Shown: positions 36,685 through 64,000 of the stretch, in pieces
Numbering within the stretch: position 1 is the stretch's first letter
Layout: the number at the start of each line of letters is the position of its first letter
Assembly: GCA_024291935.2 (NCBI GenBank)
Contig: CM044314.1
Span: forward strand, 24,526,001-24,590,000
Direction: 5' to 3'
Length of the DNA: 64,000 nt
Source: Okapia johnstoni
Lineage: Eukaryota > Chordata > Mammalia > Artiodactyla > Giraffidae
Notes under the pieces: model-generated
The model's database searches: none
What the model was told of the DNA's origin: nothing
What the model saw: the letters and a program-made list of their open reading frames with translations, nothing else
Translations under genes and position numbers: made by a program

Positions 36685-36930
36685 TTCTCCAATACTTTGG
36701 CCACCTGATGTGAACAGCTGACTCATTAGAATAGACCCTGATGCTGGGAAAGATTGAAAGCAGGAGAAGGGGACGACAGAAGATGAGATGATTGGATGGC
36801 ATCACAGACTCAATGGATATGAGTTTGAGCAATCTCCGGGAGTTGGTGATGGACAGGGAAGCCTGGTGTGCTGCAGTCCATGGGGTCACAAACAGTCAGA
36901 CACGACGGAGTGACTGAACTAAACTGAACA
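36685..36930 (+). mobile_element. BovB 3' end fragment
   Basis: It starts CTCCAATACTTTGGCCACCT and ends in a GACTGAACTAAACTGAAC tail. It interrupts or abuts the 5' (ORF1) end of the antisense L1 to its left. Confidence 0.85.
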
Positions 36931-37184
36931 ACAATGATCTCTTGCCTCTCTGGCAGGCCAAACTTTTTCCTAGACTTCCTCAAATGTGCTGTACTAGGCC
37001 CCTCAGACTGTCTTCAAGGTAGTCAACCGCAGCCTTCTCCCTGGAGTCTGACCTCTGAAGCCTAAGCCTTGATACCCAGCCCTCACTGGCCATGGTCAAT
37101 GTGCATATGAGTGTCTCAGGATGGGAAGTGCCAGCGCAAGCATCTCAGGCTGGGAACCCCTAATTCTCCAATATTTGGACATAG

Positions 37185-39191
37185 GGCTTATAAGGAGGTA
37201 ATTAAGATTAAACAGTGGCATAGGATGAGGTATTTATCCAATAGGTTGGTGTCCTTATAAGAGTAAGAGATACCAGAGCTCACTTTGTCTCTCCAGCACA
37301 TGTACAGAAGAAAGCCTGCATGATGACACAGCAAGAAGGCAGCCATCTGCAAGCCAAGGAGAGAGACTTAAATAGAAAACAACCCTGTCAACACCTTAAT
37401 GGACTTGCAGCCTCCATAACTGAGAAAATAAATTTCTGTCACTTAAGTCATTCCAGCCTCTGGTATTGTAATGGCAGTCTTATCAAACAAATACAATTTT
37501 GGTACTGAGGGTAATATCTGAAAATATGGAATAGCTTTGGAACTGGGTGATGGGTGGAGGCTGGAAGAGGTTTGAGGCTCTTGTTATAGGCTTGTTATAA
37601 AAAAGCCTGAATTGTCTAAAAGAGACTGTTGGTAGGACTATGGACATTAAAAGTGATTCTGGTGCAGTCTCAGAAATAAGGAACATATTACTAGAAATTG
37701 GAGAAAAGACAATCCTTGTTATACAGTGGCAAAGAACCTGGCCTGTGTTTCAGTGTTTTGTGGAAAGTAGAAATTGTGACATAAGTGACAGATTTTTAGC
37801 TAAGAAGATTTCTAAGCAAAGTGTTACAGGTGCAACCTGGTTTCTCCCTCCTTACAGCAAAATGTGAGAGTAGAAAGATAAATTGAAGGAACTGTTAAAC
37901 AAAATTCTGAGAACTAGAATTTGGAGATTTGGGAAATTCTCAGCCTATGGATATCCATGTTGCAGAAAATGAGAAGCATGTTCTGGAAAGAATACTATGG
38001 TGTAGTTAGACATGGCTTAATAAAGAGTTAAGTTTGGAAGCAATCAACCATCTCAGATGTAGAATTAAAGGTGACATGCTGCTGCTGCTGCTAAGTCGCT
38101 TCAGTCGTGTCCGACTCTGTGCGACCCCATACAGCAGCCCACCAGGCTCCCCTGTCCCTGGGATTCTCCAGGCAAGAACACTGGAGTGGGTTGCCATTTC
38201 CTTCTCCAAAAAGGTGACATAGATGGGACAAAATGAAGGCAGGCTGTTAAGACTTCTGGGATTCTACAAGAAGGGAGACTAGAGCTAACTATCTGACTAC
38301 ATTATCCATCAAGAAGAGGAAAGAATGACCCCAAAGGTGAAACAGAGACCAGCAGGTATGCCATTTCCAAAATAGGCCCAGACAGTAAAAGTCTGGGGAG
38401 CCAGTATGGTTCTTCCATGGTTTCAGTGGGCCACATACACCTATACCACACCAGCCAGACCAGAGGGCAGAAGATACAACCAGACGTCATTCTCATGCCT
38501 TAAAAACTAATAGAATTTGCCTTGTAATGTTTTAAACTTGCTTGGGACCAATCAATCCTTTCCACTTTTAGAATGGGAATGTGAATCTCTGCCTGTCCCA
38601 TCATTGTATTTTAGAAGCAAATAACTTGTCTGGTTCACAGGTTCACAGCTGGAAAGGATGAAATGTACTTCTAGTCTCATCCACACTCGACTTAAATAAA
38701 ACTTAGGTGAGATTTTGTATGTAGAGATGAAGTTGAAATGGGGTAAGACTTTTGCAGCTGTTAATTTGGGGTGAATGTATTTTGTCCTCGAAGAATGTGA
38801 ATATAGGGGGTCCAGAGGACTGAGTTGTTAAGACTGAATTGTTCCCCCAAATTAACACATTGAAGTCATAACATAACACATAAAGCTATGACTTTATTTG
38901 ATGACAGGGCCTTTACAAGGTCATAGGGTGGAGCCCTAACCCAGTATGGCTGGTGTCCTCAGAAAGAAGAGAGTTACCAGGAAAGTGCACACATAGGGGG
39001 AAAAAAGTCCATTTCAGGACTCAGCAAGAATGCAATCATCTGCAAGCCAAGAAGAAAGACTTCAGTAAAAACCAAACTGCCTACACACTGATCTTGGACT
39101 TCTAGTCTCCAGAAATATGAGAAAATAAACTTCTGTTCTTTGAGCTACCAAGTCTGTGGTATTTTGTTATGGCAGCCCTGGCAAATTAAAA
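37185..39191 (+). mobile_element. MaLR-type (MLT1-like) element with two LTRs
   Basis: A 5' LTR remnant ends at about 37494 with GAAAATAAATTTCTGTCACT shortly before its end. Internal sequence starts TTTTGGTACTGAGGG and includes GAATAGCTTTGGAACTGGGT. A 3' LTR runs from about 38826 (TGTTAAGACTGAATTG) to about 39191. The interior is non-coding and broken. It lies just downstream of the ZNF169 stop, in the opposite orientation. Confidence 0.72.
38078..38209 (-). mobile_element. Bov-A SINE monomer inside the MaLR element
   Basis: It reads as the reverse complement of the Bov-A body, starting GCTGCTGCTGCTAAGTCGC. The duplication AAAGGTGACAT at 38067-38077 and 38210-38220 flanks it. Confidence 0.93.
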
Positions 39192-39344
39192 CTCATTGCC
39201 AGTCCAGGAAGTAAACCATAAATCAACTATCTTATGACCACTGAAAAAATGCAACATTTTTTTTCTCAACTGCATTTTAAGGGAAGTGGAACATTTCCTA
39301 GTGATTTCTGCCACCTAGACACTCATGGGGAAGGAAAGGAAATG

Positions 39345-55691
<16,347 letters not shown>

Positions 55692-55839
55692 CTATAACAC
55701 AAAAACATTCTTGCTCACCCAGAAACCACACAGGCCCACTAGTCAACCTAAGTTACCAACCAGGGCTGAGGCAGCAATAAGGCTGGCATGAGACATCAGG
55801 TGAGATCCATAGACCCTGCTTTCAATCAGAATCCTTTGC

Positions 55840-56795
55840 CATGTATTCAAGACTACTAAACCTCTTCCCACATTGCTGGAGGGTCTATTCAGGGGTTCTC
55901 TATTCTGTTCTATCAATCTCTACATCTGTGATGCTGTGGAAAACACTGTTGATTAATGCAGCTAGCTATACCATAGGTCTTGAAATCAGATAGATGGATT
56001 CTTCCTCCTTTAGTCTTCATTTTAAAAGATTATTTTAGCTATTCTAAGGCATATGCCTTTCCACAAAAAATTTTAGAATAATCTCACCAGTATCTACTAA
56101 AAAGTGTTTCCGGAATTTGGACAAGATTTGCATTAAACCTGTATATCAATTTAGGAAGAACAGACATCTTTATCATGTTGACTCTTCAAATCTATGAAGA
56201 TGAGATGAGATGTCTCTCCATTTACTGAGATGTTCTTTGATGTCTTTCAACAGCTGTTGTGGTTTTCAGTATACAAATCCACATATGCTTTGTTAAAAAA
56301 CTGATAACTAAAAATTCCTTTGTTTTTCTTTTTTAGTGATTTTAATGGTACTGTATTTTTAGTTCAGTGACCAATTGTTCATGATACAGAACAATTGCCA
56401 TGATACAGTAATAAACTCGGAGAAGGCAATGGCAACCCACTCCAGTACTCTTGCCTGGAAAATCCCATGGACAGAGGAGCCTGGTAGGCTGCAGTCCATG
56501 GGGTCGCTAAGAGCCGGACACGACTGAAGCGACTTAGCAGCAGCAGCAGCAGTAATAAACTATATGCTTATTCTGAATCTGGCAACCTGGCGGAACTCAC
56601 TAGCTCTAGGAGTTTTTTTTTTTCTCCTAGATTCCTTAAGATTTCCTATGCAGACAATCATGGGATTTGCATACAGGGGCAGATTTCTTTCCTTATAATC
56701 TATATGTATTTTATTTCCTGTTCTTGCCTTACTGTAGAACTTCTAGCACAATAATGAATAAGGGTGGCAAGAACAGACATCCTTGCCTTGCTCTT
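55840..56795 (-). mobile_element. L1 ORF2 fragment
   Basis: Antisense ORF2 text GGGTTCTCTATTCTGTTCTA and AGATTATTTTAGCTATTCTA is present. A Bov-A SINE sits inside. Confidence 0.75.
56418..56550 (+). mobile_element. Bov-A SINE monomer inside L1
   Basis: The full Bov-A body ends in AGCAGCAGCAGC. The duplication AGTAATAAACT at 56407-56417 and 56551-56561 flanks it. Confidence 0.93.
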
Positions 56796-56799
56796 GGTA

Positions 56800-57745
56800 T
56801 GAGAAGGAAACATAATGTCTCAAAGCATTAAAAATACTGCTCCACAAAGATACCACATCACACTCATTAGGATAGCTACTACCAAAGAAACAGGAAAGAA
56901 CATTTTGGCAGGGTGTGGAGAAACTGGAGTAGAAACTGGAGTAGGAAATGGCAACCCACTCCAGTATTTCTGCCTGGAAAATTACATGGACAGAGGAGCC
57001 TGGCAGGCTCCAGTCCATGGGGTCACAAAAAGTCGGACACGACTGAGCACACACGCATGGAGAAACTGGAAACTGTTTATTGTTGTGGGAAAAGTAAAAT
57101 GATGTGGTTTCTGTGGGAAAGAGTTTAGCAGTTCTTCAAAAAGTTAAATATATCAAAAAAAAAAAAAGTTCAATTTATCATATGATCTAGCAATTTCAAT
57201 CCTGGGTGTATACCCCCAAAGAATCAAAAGCAAGAATTCAATACACTCATACACCAATGTCCATAACAGCATTATTCACAATAGCCCAAAGGTGGAAACA
57301 ACACTAATGTCCACCAACAGACAAACAGATAAGAAAATGTAGTACATATAAACACACAACTGTACATAATTCAGCCTTAAAAAGGAAAGAAATTCTGATA
57401 CATTCTAAATCAAGAGATTAGCCATGAAAACATTATGCTAAGTGAAATAAGCCAGTCACAAACGACAAACATTATTTGATTCCACTTACAGCAGGTACCT
57501 GAAATAGGCAAATTCATGGAGACAAAGTAAGACAGAGGTTTCCAGGAGCTGGGAGGGGAGTGGGTTAGGAACGGGTAGTTATTATATAATGGATAGTTTC
57601 AGTCTGGGAAGATGAAAAAGTTCTGGAAATGAAGAATGGTGATGACTGCATAATGGTGTAAATAAACAATGCCACTGAACTGGACATTTTAAAATTGTGA
57701 AAATTTTACATTAAGTGTACGTTTATATTTAAAAAAAAGAATAAC
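56800..57745 (+). mobile_element. L1 3' UTR piece
   Basis: The text includes ATACCACATCACACTCATTA, TAGCAATTTCAATCCTGGG and ATTATGCTAAGTGAAATAAG, typical L1 3' UTR. It contains an ART2-type SINE. Confidence 0.8.
56928..57057 (+). mobile_element. Bov-A/ART2-type SINE inside L1
   Basis: It is flanked by the 12-bp duplication TGGAGAAACTGG at 56916-56927 and 57058-57069. Confidence 0.93.
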
Positions 57746-59667
57746 CCTACTTACAGATTTTTTTTGTAGATGTCCCTAATCAAGTAAAGGAGTTCCTGTT
57801 TCTATCATTCTAAGGTGTTTTTTACATTTCCCACAAATGTTTACTGTATTCTGCCAAATGCCTATACTGCATCAACTGATATAATCCCATGCTTTTTCTT
57901 CTTTAGCCTGTTAATATGGGGGATTACACTGATTAAGTTACAAATGCATAGCCAGTCTTGTGTCCCTGGAATAAACCATGCTTGTTAACGGTGTACAATT
58001 GTTTTTACATATTGTTGAATTTAATCTGAAAAATAATTTAAGGATTTTCATGTCTACATGCATGAGAGATGTTGACCTGTAGTTTTCATTTTTTCTACTG
58101 TTCTTGTCCGATTTTATTACCAGCATAATATCTGCTCCACAGAGTGAATTAGGAAGCGTTCCTCCCAATTTTCTGAAAAAAAATCATGTAGCATTGGTGT
58201 TTAAGACTCCTTTAAAAATTTGGCAAATTCTGCAGTAAAATCACCTGGGCCTATACATTTCTTTCGTAGGAGTTTTTTAAATTATAAATTGGACTTTCTG
58301 GTTTTTTTTACTTTTATCATATTTTTTAATTGAGGTATAACTGATATATCACATTATATTAGTTTCAGGTGTACAACATGACTTGATATTTGTAGATATT
58401 GTAGAATGATCACCACAATAAGTCTAGTTAACATGCATCACCATACATAGTTACAAATCTCTTTTTCTTGTGATGAGAACTTTTAAGATCTATTCTCTTA
58501 GCAACTTTCATATATACAATACAACATAACTAACTGTAGTCACCATGATGTACAGTACATTCCCATGACATTCATTTTATAACTGGAAGTTTATACCTTT
58601 TTACCCCCCTTACTCATTTCACCCACTCCCCACCTCCTGCTACCACCACCACTAATCTGTTCTCTATATGTAACCTCTTCTTCTTTTCTAAAGATATATA
58701 AGTAACAGCATACAGTATTTGTCTTTCTCTGACTTATTTTCTTTTAGCATAATGCCTACAAGATCCATCCATGTTGTTGCAAGTAATAAGATTTCTTATG
58801 GCTGAAAATAATATTTCATTGTATGTATGTACACATATACATATATTCATCAATATCTTTGTTCATTCATCCATTGATGGACATTTAGATTGTCAACAGC
58901 TTAGGTTGTTTCTATGGTTTGGCTAATAATTATAGCCCTGTTCAAATTATCTATTCCATATTGGTCGAATTAAAGTACAATAGTTTATGTTTGTCAAAGA
59001 AACCAGTCCCTTTTCATCTAAGTTGCCAAATGTATGGGTGGATATTCTGTTGATGGCTACAGAGTAGGTAGTAATAACTCCTGTTTCACTCCTGATACTG
59101 GCAATTTGTGTTTACTCCTTTAGTCTTCTTTAAAAGTTTTGTCAATTTTATTATTTTCAAAGAATCAACTCTTTATTTCACTGGTTTTTCTCTATTCTAT
59201 TTCCAGTTTCATTGATTTCTGCCTTTATCACTATTATTTCCTTCCATTTGCTCCTCTGAGTTTATTTTGCTCTCATTTTTCTAGGTTCTTGAGGCAGAAG
59301 CGTAGATTACTGACTTGAGATTTCCTGTTTTCTAACATATACATTTAATGCTACAAGTTTTTCTCTCATGACTGCTTTAGCTGCATCCCACATACTCTGA
59401 TCTCGTATTTTCTTTTTCACTCACTTTTATGCATGTTTTGATTTCTCCTGAGACATCATTTTTGGTGAACAGATTATTTAGAAGTCTGTTATTTTCTAAG
59501 TGTTTATAGAGATTTTTCTGTTAACTTTCTCTTATTGATGTCAAATTTGATTCCACTGTGGTCAAACAACATACTTTGTTCAATTTAAATTTTTTTTAAT
59601 TTCTTAAGATAAACAAATTATTGTGTCTTATGTGTTGTTTTGAGCCCAGGAAATGTCTGTGTTGGTA

Positions 59668-59980
59668 CAGTCATCCCTCAGCACCCACGGAGAAGTGGTT
59701 CCAGAACCCCCCTCAAAATCTACAGATGCTCAAGTCCCCTATATAAAACAGCATGGTATTTGCATGTAACCTACACACATTCTCCTATATACTTTAAGTC
59801 ATCTCCAGATTATTTATAATGCTTAATACAATGTCAATGCTATGTAAGCAGTTGCTGGTCACAGAAAATTCAAATTTTGCTTTTTGGAACCTTTCAAAAA
59901 AATTTTTTTTTTTTTTTACTTTTTGATCAGCAATTGATTGAATCTGCAGATATGGAACCCTGGAAATGCCAGGTTAACTG
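59668..59980 (+). mobile_element. MER2-like Tigger DNA transposon
   Basis: It begins CAGTCATCCCTCAGCACCCA and ends CCAGGTTAACTG, flanked by TA on both sides (59666-59667 and 59981-59982), as for TcMar elements. Internal text CTCAAGTCCCCTATATAAAA matches MER2 as I recall it. It is non-autonomous and non-coding. Confidence 0.82.
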
Positions 59981-60196
59981 TAAGAATATGCATTTTGCTA
60001 TTGTTACGTGAAATGTTCTATAAATGTTGATTAGATTCTGTTGGTTGATGGTGTTGAGCTCTTACTGATTTGGGCCTAATTATTCTCTATAACATTGACA
60101 GAAAAGTGTTGAAATCTCTTATCGTTGATTTGTCTATTTCTCCTTTTAGTTTTCTCTTCACCTCTTTTGTGGCTCAGTTATTTGATGCAAATACAT

Positions 60197-60414
60197 TGGT
60201 GCTTAGTCACTCAGTTGTGTCCAACTCTTTCCAACCCCTTGGACTGTAGCCCACCAGGCTCCTCTGCCCATGGGGTGTTTCAGGCAAGAATACTGGAGTG
60301 GGATGCCATTTCCTCCTCCAGGGGATCTTCCCAACCCAGGGATCAAACCGGTATCTCCCCTGCATTGCAGGTGGATTCTTTACCACTGAGCCATGGGGGA
60401 AGCCGATGCATACA
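60197..60414 (-). mobile_element. Bov-tA SINE inside L1
   Basis: It is the reverse complement of the body plus tRNA-like head; the head appears as GATCAAACCGGTATCTCCCC ... CCATGGGGGAAGCC. Confidence 0.9.
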
Positions 60415-61090
60415 CATTAAGGACCCCGATGTCTTCCTGGTGAAGTGACCCACTTATCGTTCTCCGTGTCTGATAATTTTCTTTGAAGTCTGTCTTACTT
60501 GATATTAATATAGCCATCCTTGCTTTCCTTTGACTAATGTCTGCATCTTCTTTTTATTCTTTTTAAATCTCTTTTATCTTTATTAAAATTAAAATCTTTA
60601 TTATCTTTATTAAAATCTTTTTAATCTTTTTTATCTTCTTTTTAATCCTTCTTTTTCTAACTTGCCTATGCTATTACATTTAATGCTTCATTTAGATAGC
60701 ATATAGAGTCTTTTTTTAATGTCAGTCTCTCTTGGTGTATTTAGACAATTTTAATTTTGTTCCCACTACTTATGTTTTATTACTGACTTCTTGTCCGTTA
60801 CTTGAATTTTTTTAATGTTCTCTTTATCTATATTGTTTTTTAGTGTACCTCTTTGTATAGATTTTTAGTAGTTGCTCTAGGTGCTACATTATATACATAC
60901 ATAACTTATTGGTCTACTTGTATTGTCATTTTACCAGTTTGAAGTATGGAAACTTTACCTCCCATTACATCCTCTTGTTCTTTCTGTTTAAATTGTCATT
61001 TTCTTAAGTGTTTACTTTTATATACATTTAGAATCACCTGAGGCTGTATAATAATTTTTACTTTAACCATCAAAATAGGTTTAGAAAAAT

Positions 61091-61749
61091 TCATACATAA
61101 GCAAAGTGCTTATTTTTCATTATGGTGTTTACTCTTCCTGATTGTGCCAAGGGTCATCAAGAACACCCCCAAGTTTGATGTTTATTAGGAAGATGCACAA
61201 AACCTATCACACGTGGCTATAATTACAACAAAAGGATACAAAGCAAAATTAGCAAAGGGAAATGATAAGAGAGATTAAGTCCAGAGGAAACCAGGAATAA
61301 ACATCCAAAATCTTCTTTCTCCCAGTGGAGTCCCCACATGACCCCACTTAATTTCTTCAGAAATGATTTATAACAACATGTGCTAAATGTTTTCACAAAG
61401 AAGCTCATTAGCGGCTCAGTGCCCAGCTTTTTTAATGGCAGGCTGGTCACACAGGCACCTTCTGCCTAGCACATACCAAAATTCAAGATACTAGAAGAAA
61501 AGCATAAACCCATTGTTTGCATAATTTTAGGCACAGAGAGCCATTCCTATTTCTCTGGGAATGGTGCCAATCCACCTAAAATACAAGATTCCCATTCTAG
61601 CCAAAGGATAGTCTTACCAGCAGGACTTTCTAAGGACCGATTGCTGTTAACTTTTTACTGCACACAGATGTTCCAAGGTTCCCTCTTTTATTGTTTCCTT
61701 TTTGTTTATAAAATTGCCTTTCCTCACCTACCAGAGACAAATTCTGAGG
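61091..61749. other. Non-coding, no feature recognised
   Basis: Lies between L1 segments; it contains a 75-codon minus-strand open frame without similarity I can see. Confidence 0.5.
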
Positions 61750-63305
61750 TTTCCTTTATGTAAGAATGTGATTTCTCTTCATTTCTGAAAAATATTTTTA
61801 TTTCATATAGGATTCAGGGTTTATAATCCTTTTCTTTCAGCACCTGGAACCACTTGTATAGACTGTTCTTTTTCAATTGAATAGTCTTGGCATCCTTGTC
61901 AAAAATCAATCGACCATATGTAAGAGATATTTTGCTAAGATCTCAGTTCTATTCCACTAATCTATATGTTTATACTTATGGCAGTATGACACTTTTGTCA
62001 CTGTTTGTAGCTTGGTACTAAGTACTGAAATCAAGCAGATTGAGTCCTCCAACTTTCTTTTCCTTTTTCAAGATTCTTGACTTCAGGGTCCTATGAGATT
62101 CCAAATGAATTTTAGGATTTTTTTCTATTTATACAAAACATGAAAGATATTTTGAGAGGGACTGTACTGAATCCGTAGATCACTTTGGATATTAGTGTCT
62201 TTACAGGAATATTGTCTTCCAATCCATAAGCATGGGAAGTCTTTCCATTTACTTAGGTCTTCTTTAACTTCAGCAATGTTTTGCACTTCTCAGTGAATGC
62301 TTATTTTGCCTCCTTGGTTAAATTTATAGCAGAACATATTATTTTTGATGCTATTATAAATGGAATTAAAAAAATATTTCCTGTTTGAATAGATCTTTGG
62401 AAACAAATAGATACAACTGACTTGTGTGTTGATTTTGTGTCCTGAAACCTTGCTGAATTCATTTATTAGCTCTAACAACTTTTTTGTGGATTATTGTATA
62501 GATTTGAGATAATGTCTTCAGTGAACATATAATTTTTCTTTTCCAATTTGGATCTTTTCTTTTTCCACCTAATTAAGGCTAGAACTGTCAGTACTATGTT
62601 GAACAGAAGTGGCAAAAGCTGACATCCTTATCTTGTACTGTTCTTCAGGAAAAAGTTTTCAGTCTTTCACCAGTAAGAATAATATTAGTGTAGATTTTTT
62701 ATATAAGGCCTTTATCATGTTGAGGAAGTTTTCATCTATTCCTAGTTTACTGAATGTTTTTATCATGAAAAGAGTGCTGAATTTTGTCAAATGCTTTTTT
62801 GTCATCAACTGAAATGTTCATGCAGTTTTTATACTTTATTCTCTGAATGCAGTGTATTCCAGGATATTAATATTTTGAAACACATTGTAAATCTCTATTG
62901 GTCTAATATGCTGCTGGATTCACTTTGAGAGCATTGTGAGTGGATTTTTGTCCCTATATTCATAAGGGATACTAGCTTGTAGTTTTCTTTTCTTTAGACT
63001 GTTTGTCTGAGACCTCTGGAGTCAGAGCAATTTGTCACAGAATTCGATAGGAAGTGTCTTCTCCAATATTTTGGAATAGTTTGAGAAAGATTTGTAACTC
63101 TTCTTTATATATTTAGTAGAATTAACAACTGAAGCCATCTCATTGTGAGCTTTTCTCTGTTGGGAGTTTTTTTTTTTTTTAATTACCGATCCAATATTCT
63201 CATTAGTTATAGATCTATTCATAATTTCTATTCTTTCCTGAGGCAGTTTACATAGAAATGTGTATGTCTCAAAATGTGTTCATTTAACCTTGGGCAGCAA
63301 ATGTT
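61750..63305 (-). mobile_element. L1 ORF2 segments, antisense
   Basis: Antisense ORF2 text includes CTTGCTGAATTCATTTATTA and AGAGTGCTGAATTTTGTCAA. Confidence 0.75.
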
Positions 63306-63317
63306 AATAGTATTCCC

Positions 63318-64000
63318 TTCAGTTCAGTTCAGTCGCTCAGTCGTTTCCAACTCTTTGCAACCCCATGAATTGAAGCACACCAGGCCTCTCTGTCCATCAC
63401 CAACTCCCGGAGTCTACCCAAACCCATGTCCATCGAGTCGGTGATGCCATCCAACCATCTCATCCTCTGTTGTCCCCTTCTCCTCCCGCCCCCAATCCTA
63501 CTCAGCATTAGGGTCTTTTCCAATGAGTCAACTCTTCGCATGAGGTGGCCAAAGTATTGGAGTTTCAGCTTCAACATGAGACCTTCCACTGAACACCCAG
63601 GATTGATCTCTTTTAGGATGGATTGATTGGATCTCCTTGCAGTCCAAGGGACTCTCAAGAGTCTTCTCCAACACCACAGTTCAAAAGCATCAATTCTTCA
63701 GCGCTCAGCCTTCTTCACCGTCCAACTCTCACATCCATACATGATCACTGGAAAAACCATAGCCTTGACTAGACGGACTTTTGTTGGCAAAGTAATGTCT
63801 CTGCTTTTAAATATGCTATCTAGGTTGGCCATAACCTTCCTTCCAAGGAGTAAGCGTCTTTTAATTTCATGGCTGCAATCACCATCAGCAGTGATTCTGG
63901 AGCCCAAAAAAATAAAGTCTGACACTGTTTCCACTGTTTCCCCATCTATTTCCCATGAAGTGATGGGACCAGATGCCATGATCTTAGTTTTCTGAATGTT
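63318..64000 (-). mobile_element. BovB LINE, runs off the right window edge
   Basis: The 3' tail appears as TTCAGTTCAGTTCAGTCGCT at the left end. The minus strand encodes ITSWEIDGETVETVSDFIFL and LVKAMVFPVIMYGCESWTVK, the BovB region downstream of the catalytic domain. Confidence 0.92.

Larger units (their letters stand above)
57760..61090 (-). mobile_element. L1 LINE segments, antisense
   Basis: 3' UTR text (TAATTGAGGTATAACTGATA near 58330) and ORF2 text (GTTTCATTGATTTCTGCCTT near 59210) are seen. A MER2-like element and a Bov-tA are inserted. Confidence 0.78.

Overview
The window is nuclear DNA from a ruminant, most likely a bovid. It is packed with repeats restricted to or abundant in ruminants: BovB (RTE) LINE pieces whose 3' ends run into GAACT-rich tails, tRNA-headed Bov-tA SINEs, Bov-A monomers and BOVA2 dimers, and L1 copies with ruminant-type 3' ends. 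The species cannot be fixed from sequence alone. I see no operons, phage, CRISPR or other prokaryotic features.

Two protein-coding genes stand out, both on the minus strand. (1) A complete four-exon SPATA31 (FAM75)-family gene spans 15661-22120. Its introns follow GT-AG, all exon phases agree, and the spliced protein would be 1618 aa with one N-terminal membrane segment and five tandem 48-aa repeats. (2) The ZNF169 orthologue spans 39345-55691. I reconstructed a 127-bp KRAB-A exon, a 96-bp KRAB-b exon and a 1550-bp zinc-finger exon. The first short coding exon was not found and probably lies beyond the right edge. Both family names match genes on human 9q, which would fit a conserved block, but that is inference.

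Layout: 1-3165 opposed BovB copies; 3.2-15.6 kb non-coding DNA with SINEs, L1 3' ends, a polypyrimidine tract and a candidate LTR at about 14.1-14.66 kb; 15.66-22.12 kb the SPATA31 gene; 22.5-23.4 kb BovB; 23.97-27.69 kb a dead hAT DNA transposon inside an L1 fragment, itself split by a GLRX5 retrocopy and SINEs; 28-36.7 kb antisense L1 sequence; 37.2-39.2 kb a MaLR-type element with both LTRs; 39.3-55.7 kb ZNF169, whose 14-kb intron holds BovB, SINEs, a solo MLT1-type LTR and L1; 55.8-64 kb L1 of both orientations, a MER2-like DNA element, SINEs and a BovB running off the right end.

The two genes are not an obvious functional unit: one encodes a testis-type structural or membrane protein family, the other a KRAB repressor. 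I found no convincing previously undescribed system. The best material for follow-up is the multi-level nested insertion at 23.97-27.69 kb (including a 12-G run where a poly(A) tail is expected), the stop codon embedded in AATAAA of the SPATA31 gene, and its exact 144-bp coding repeat.
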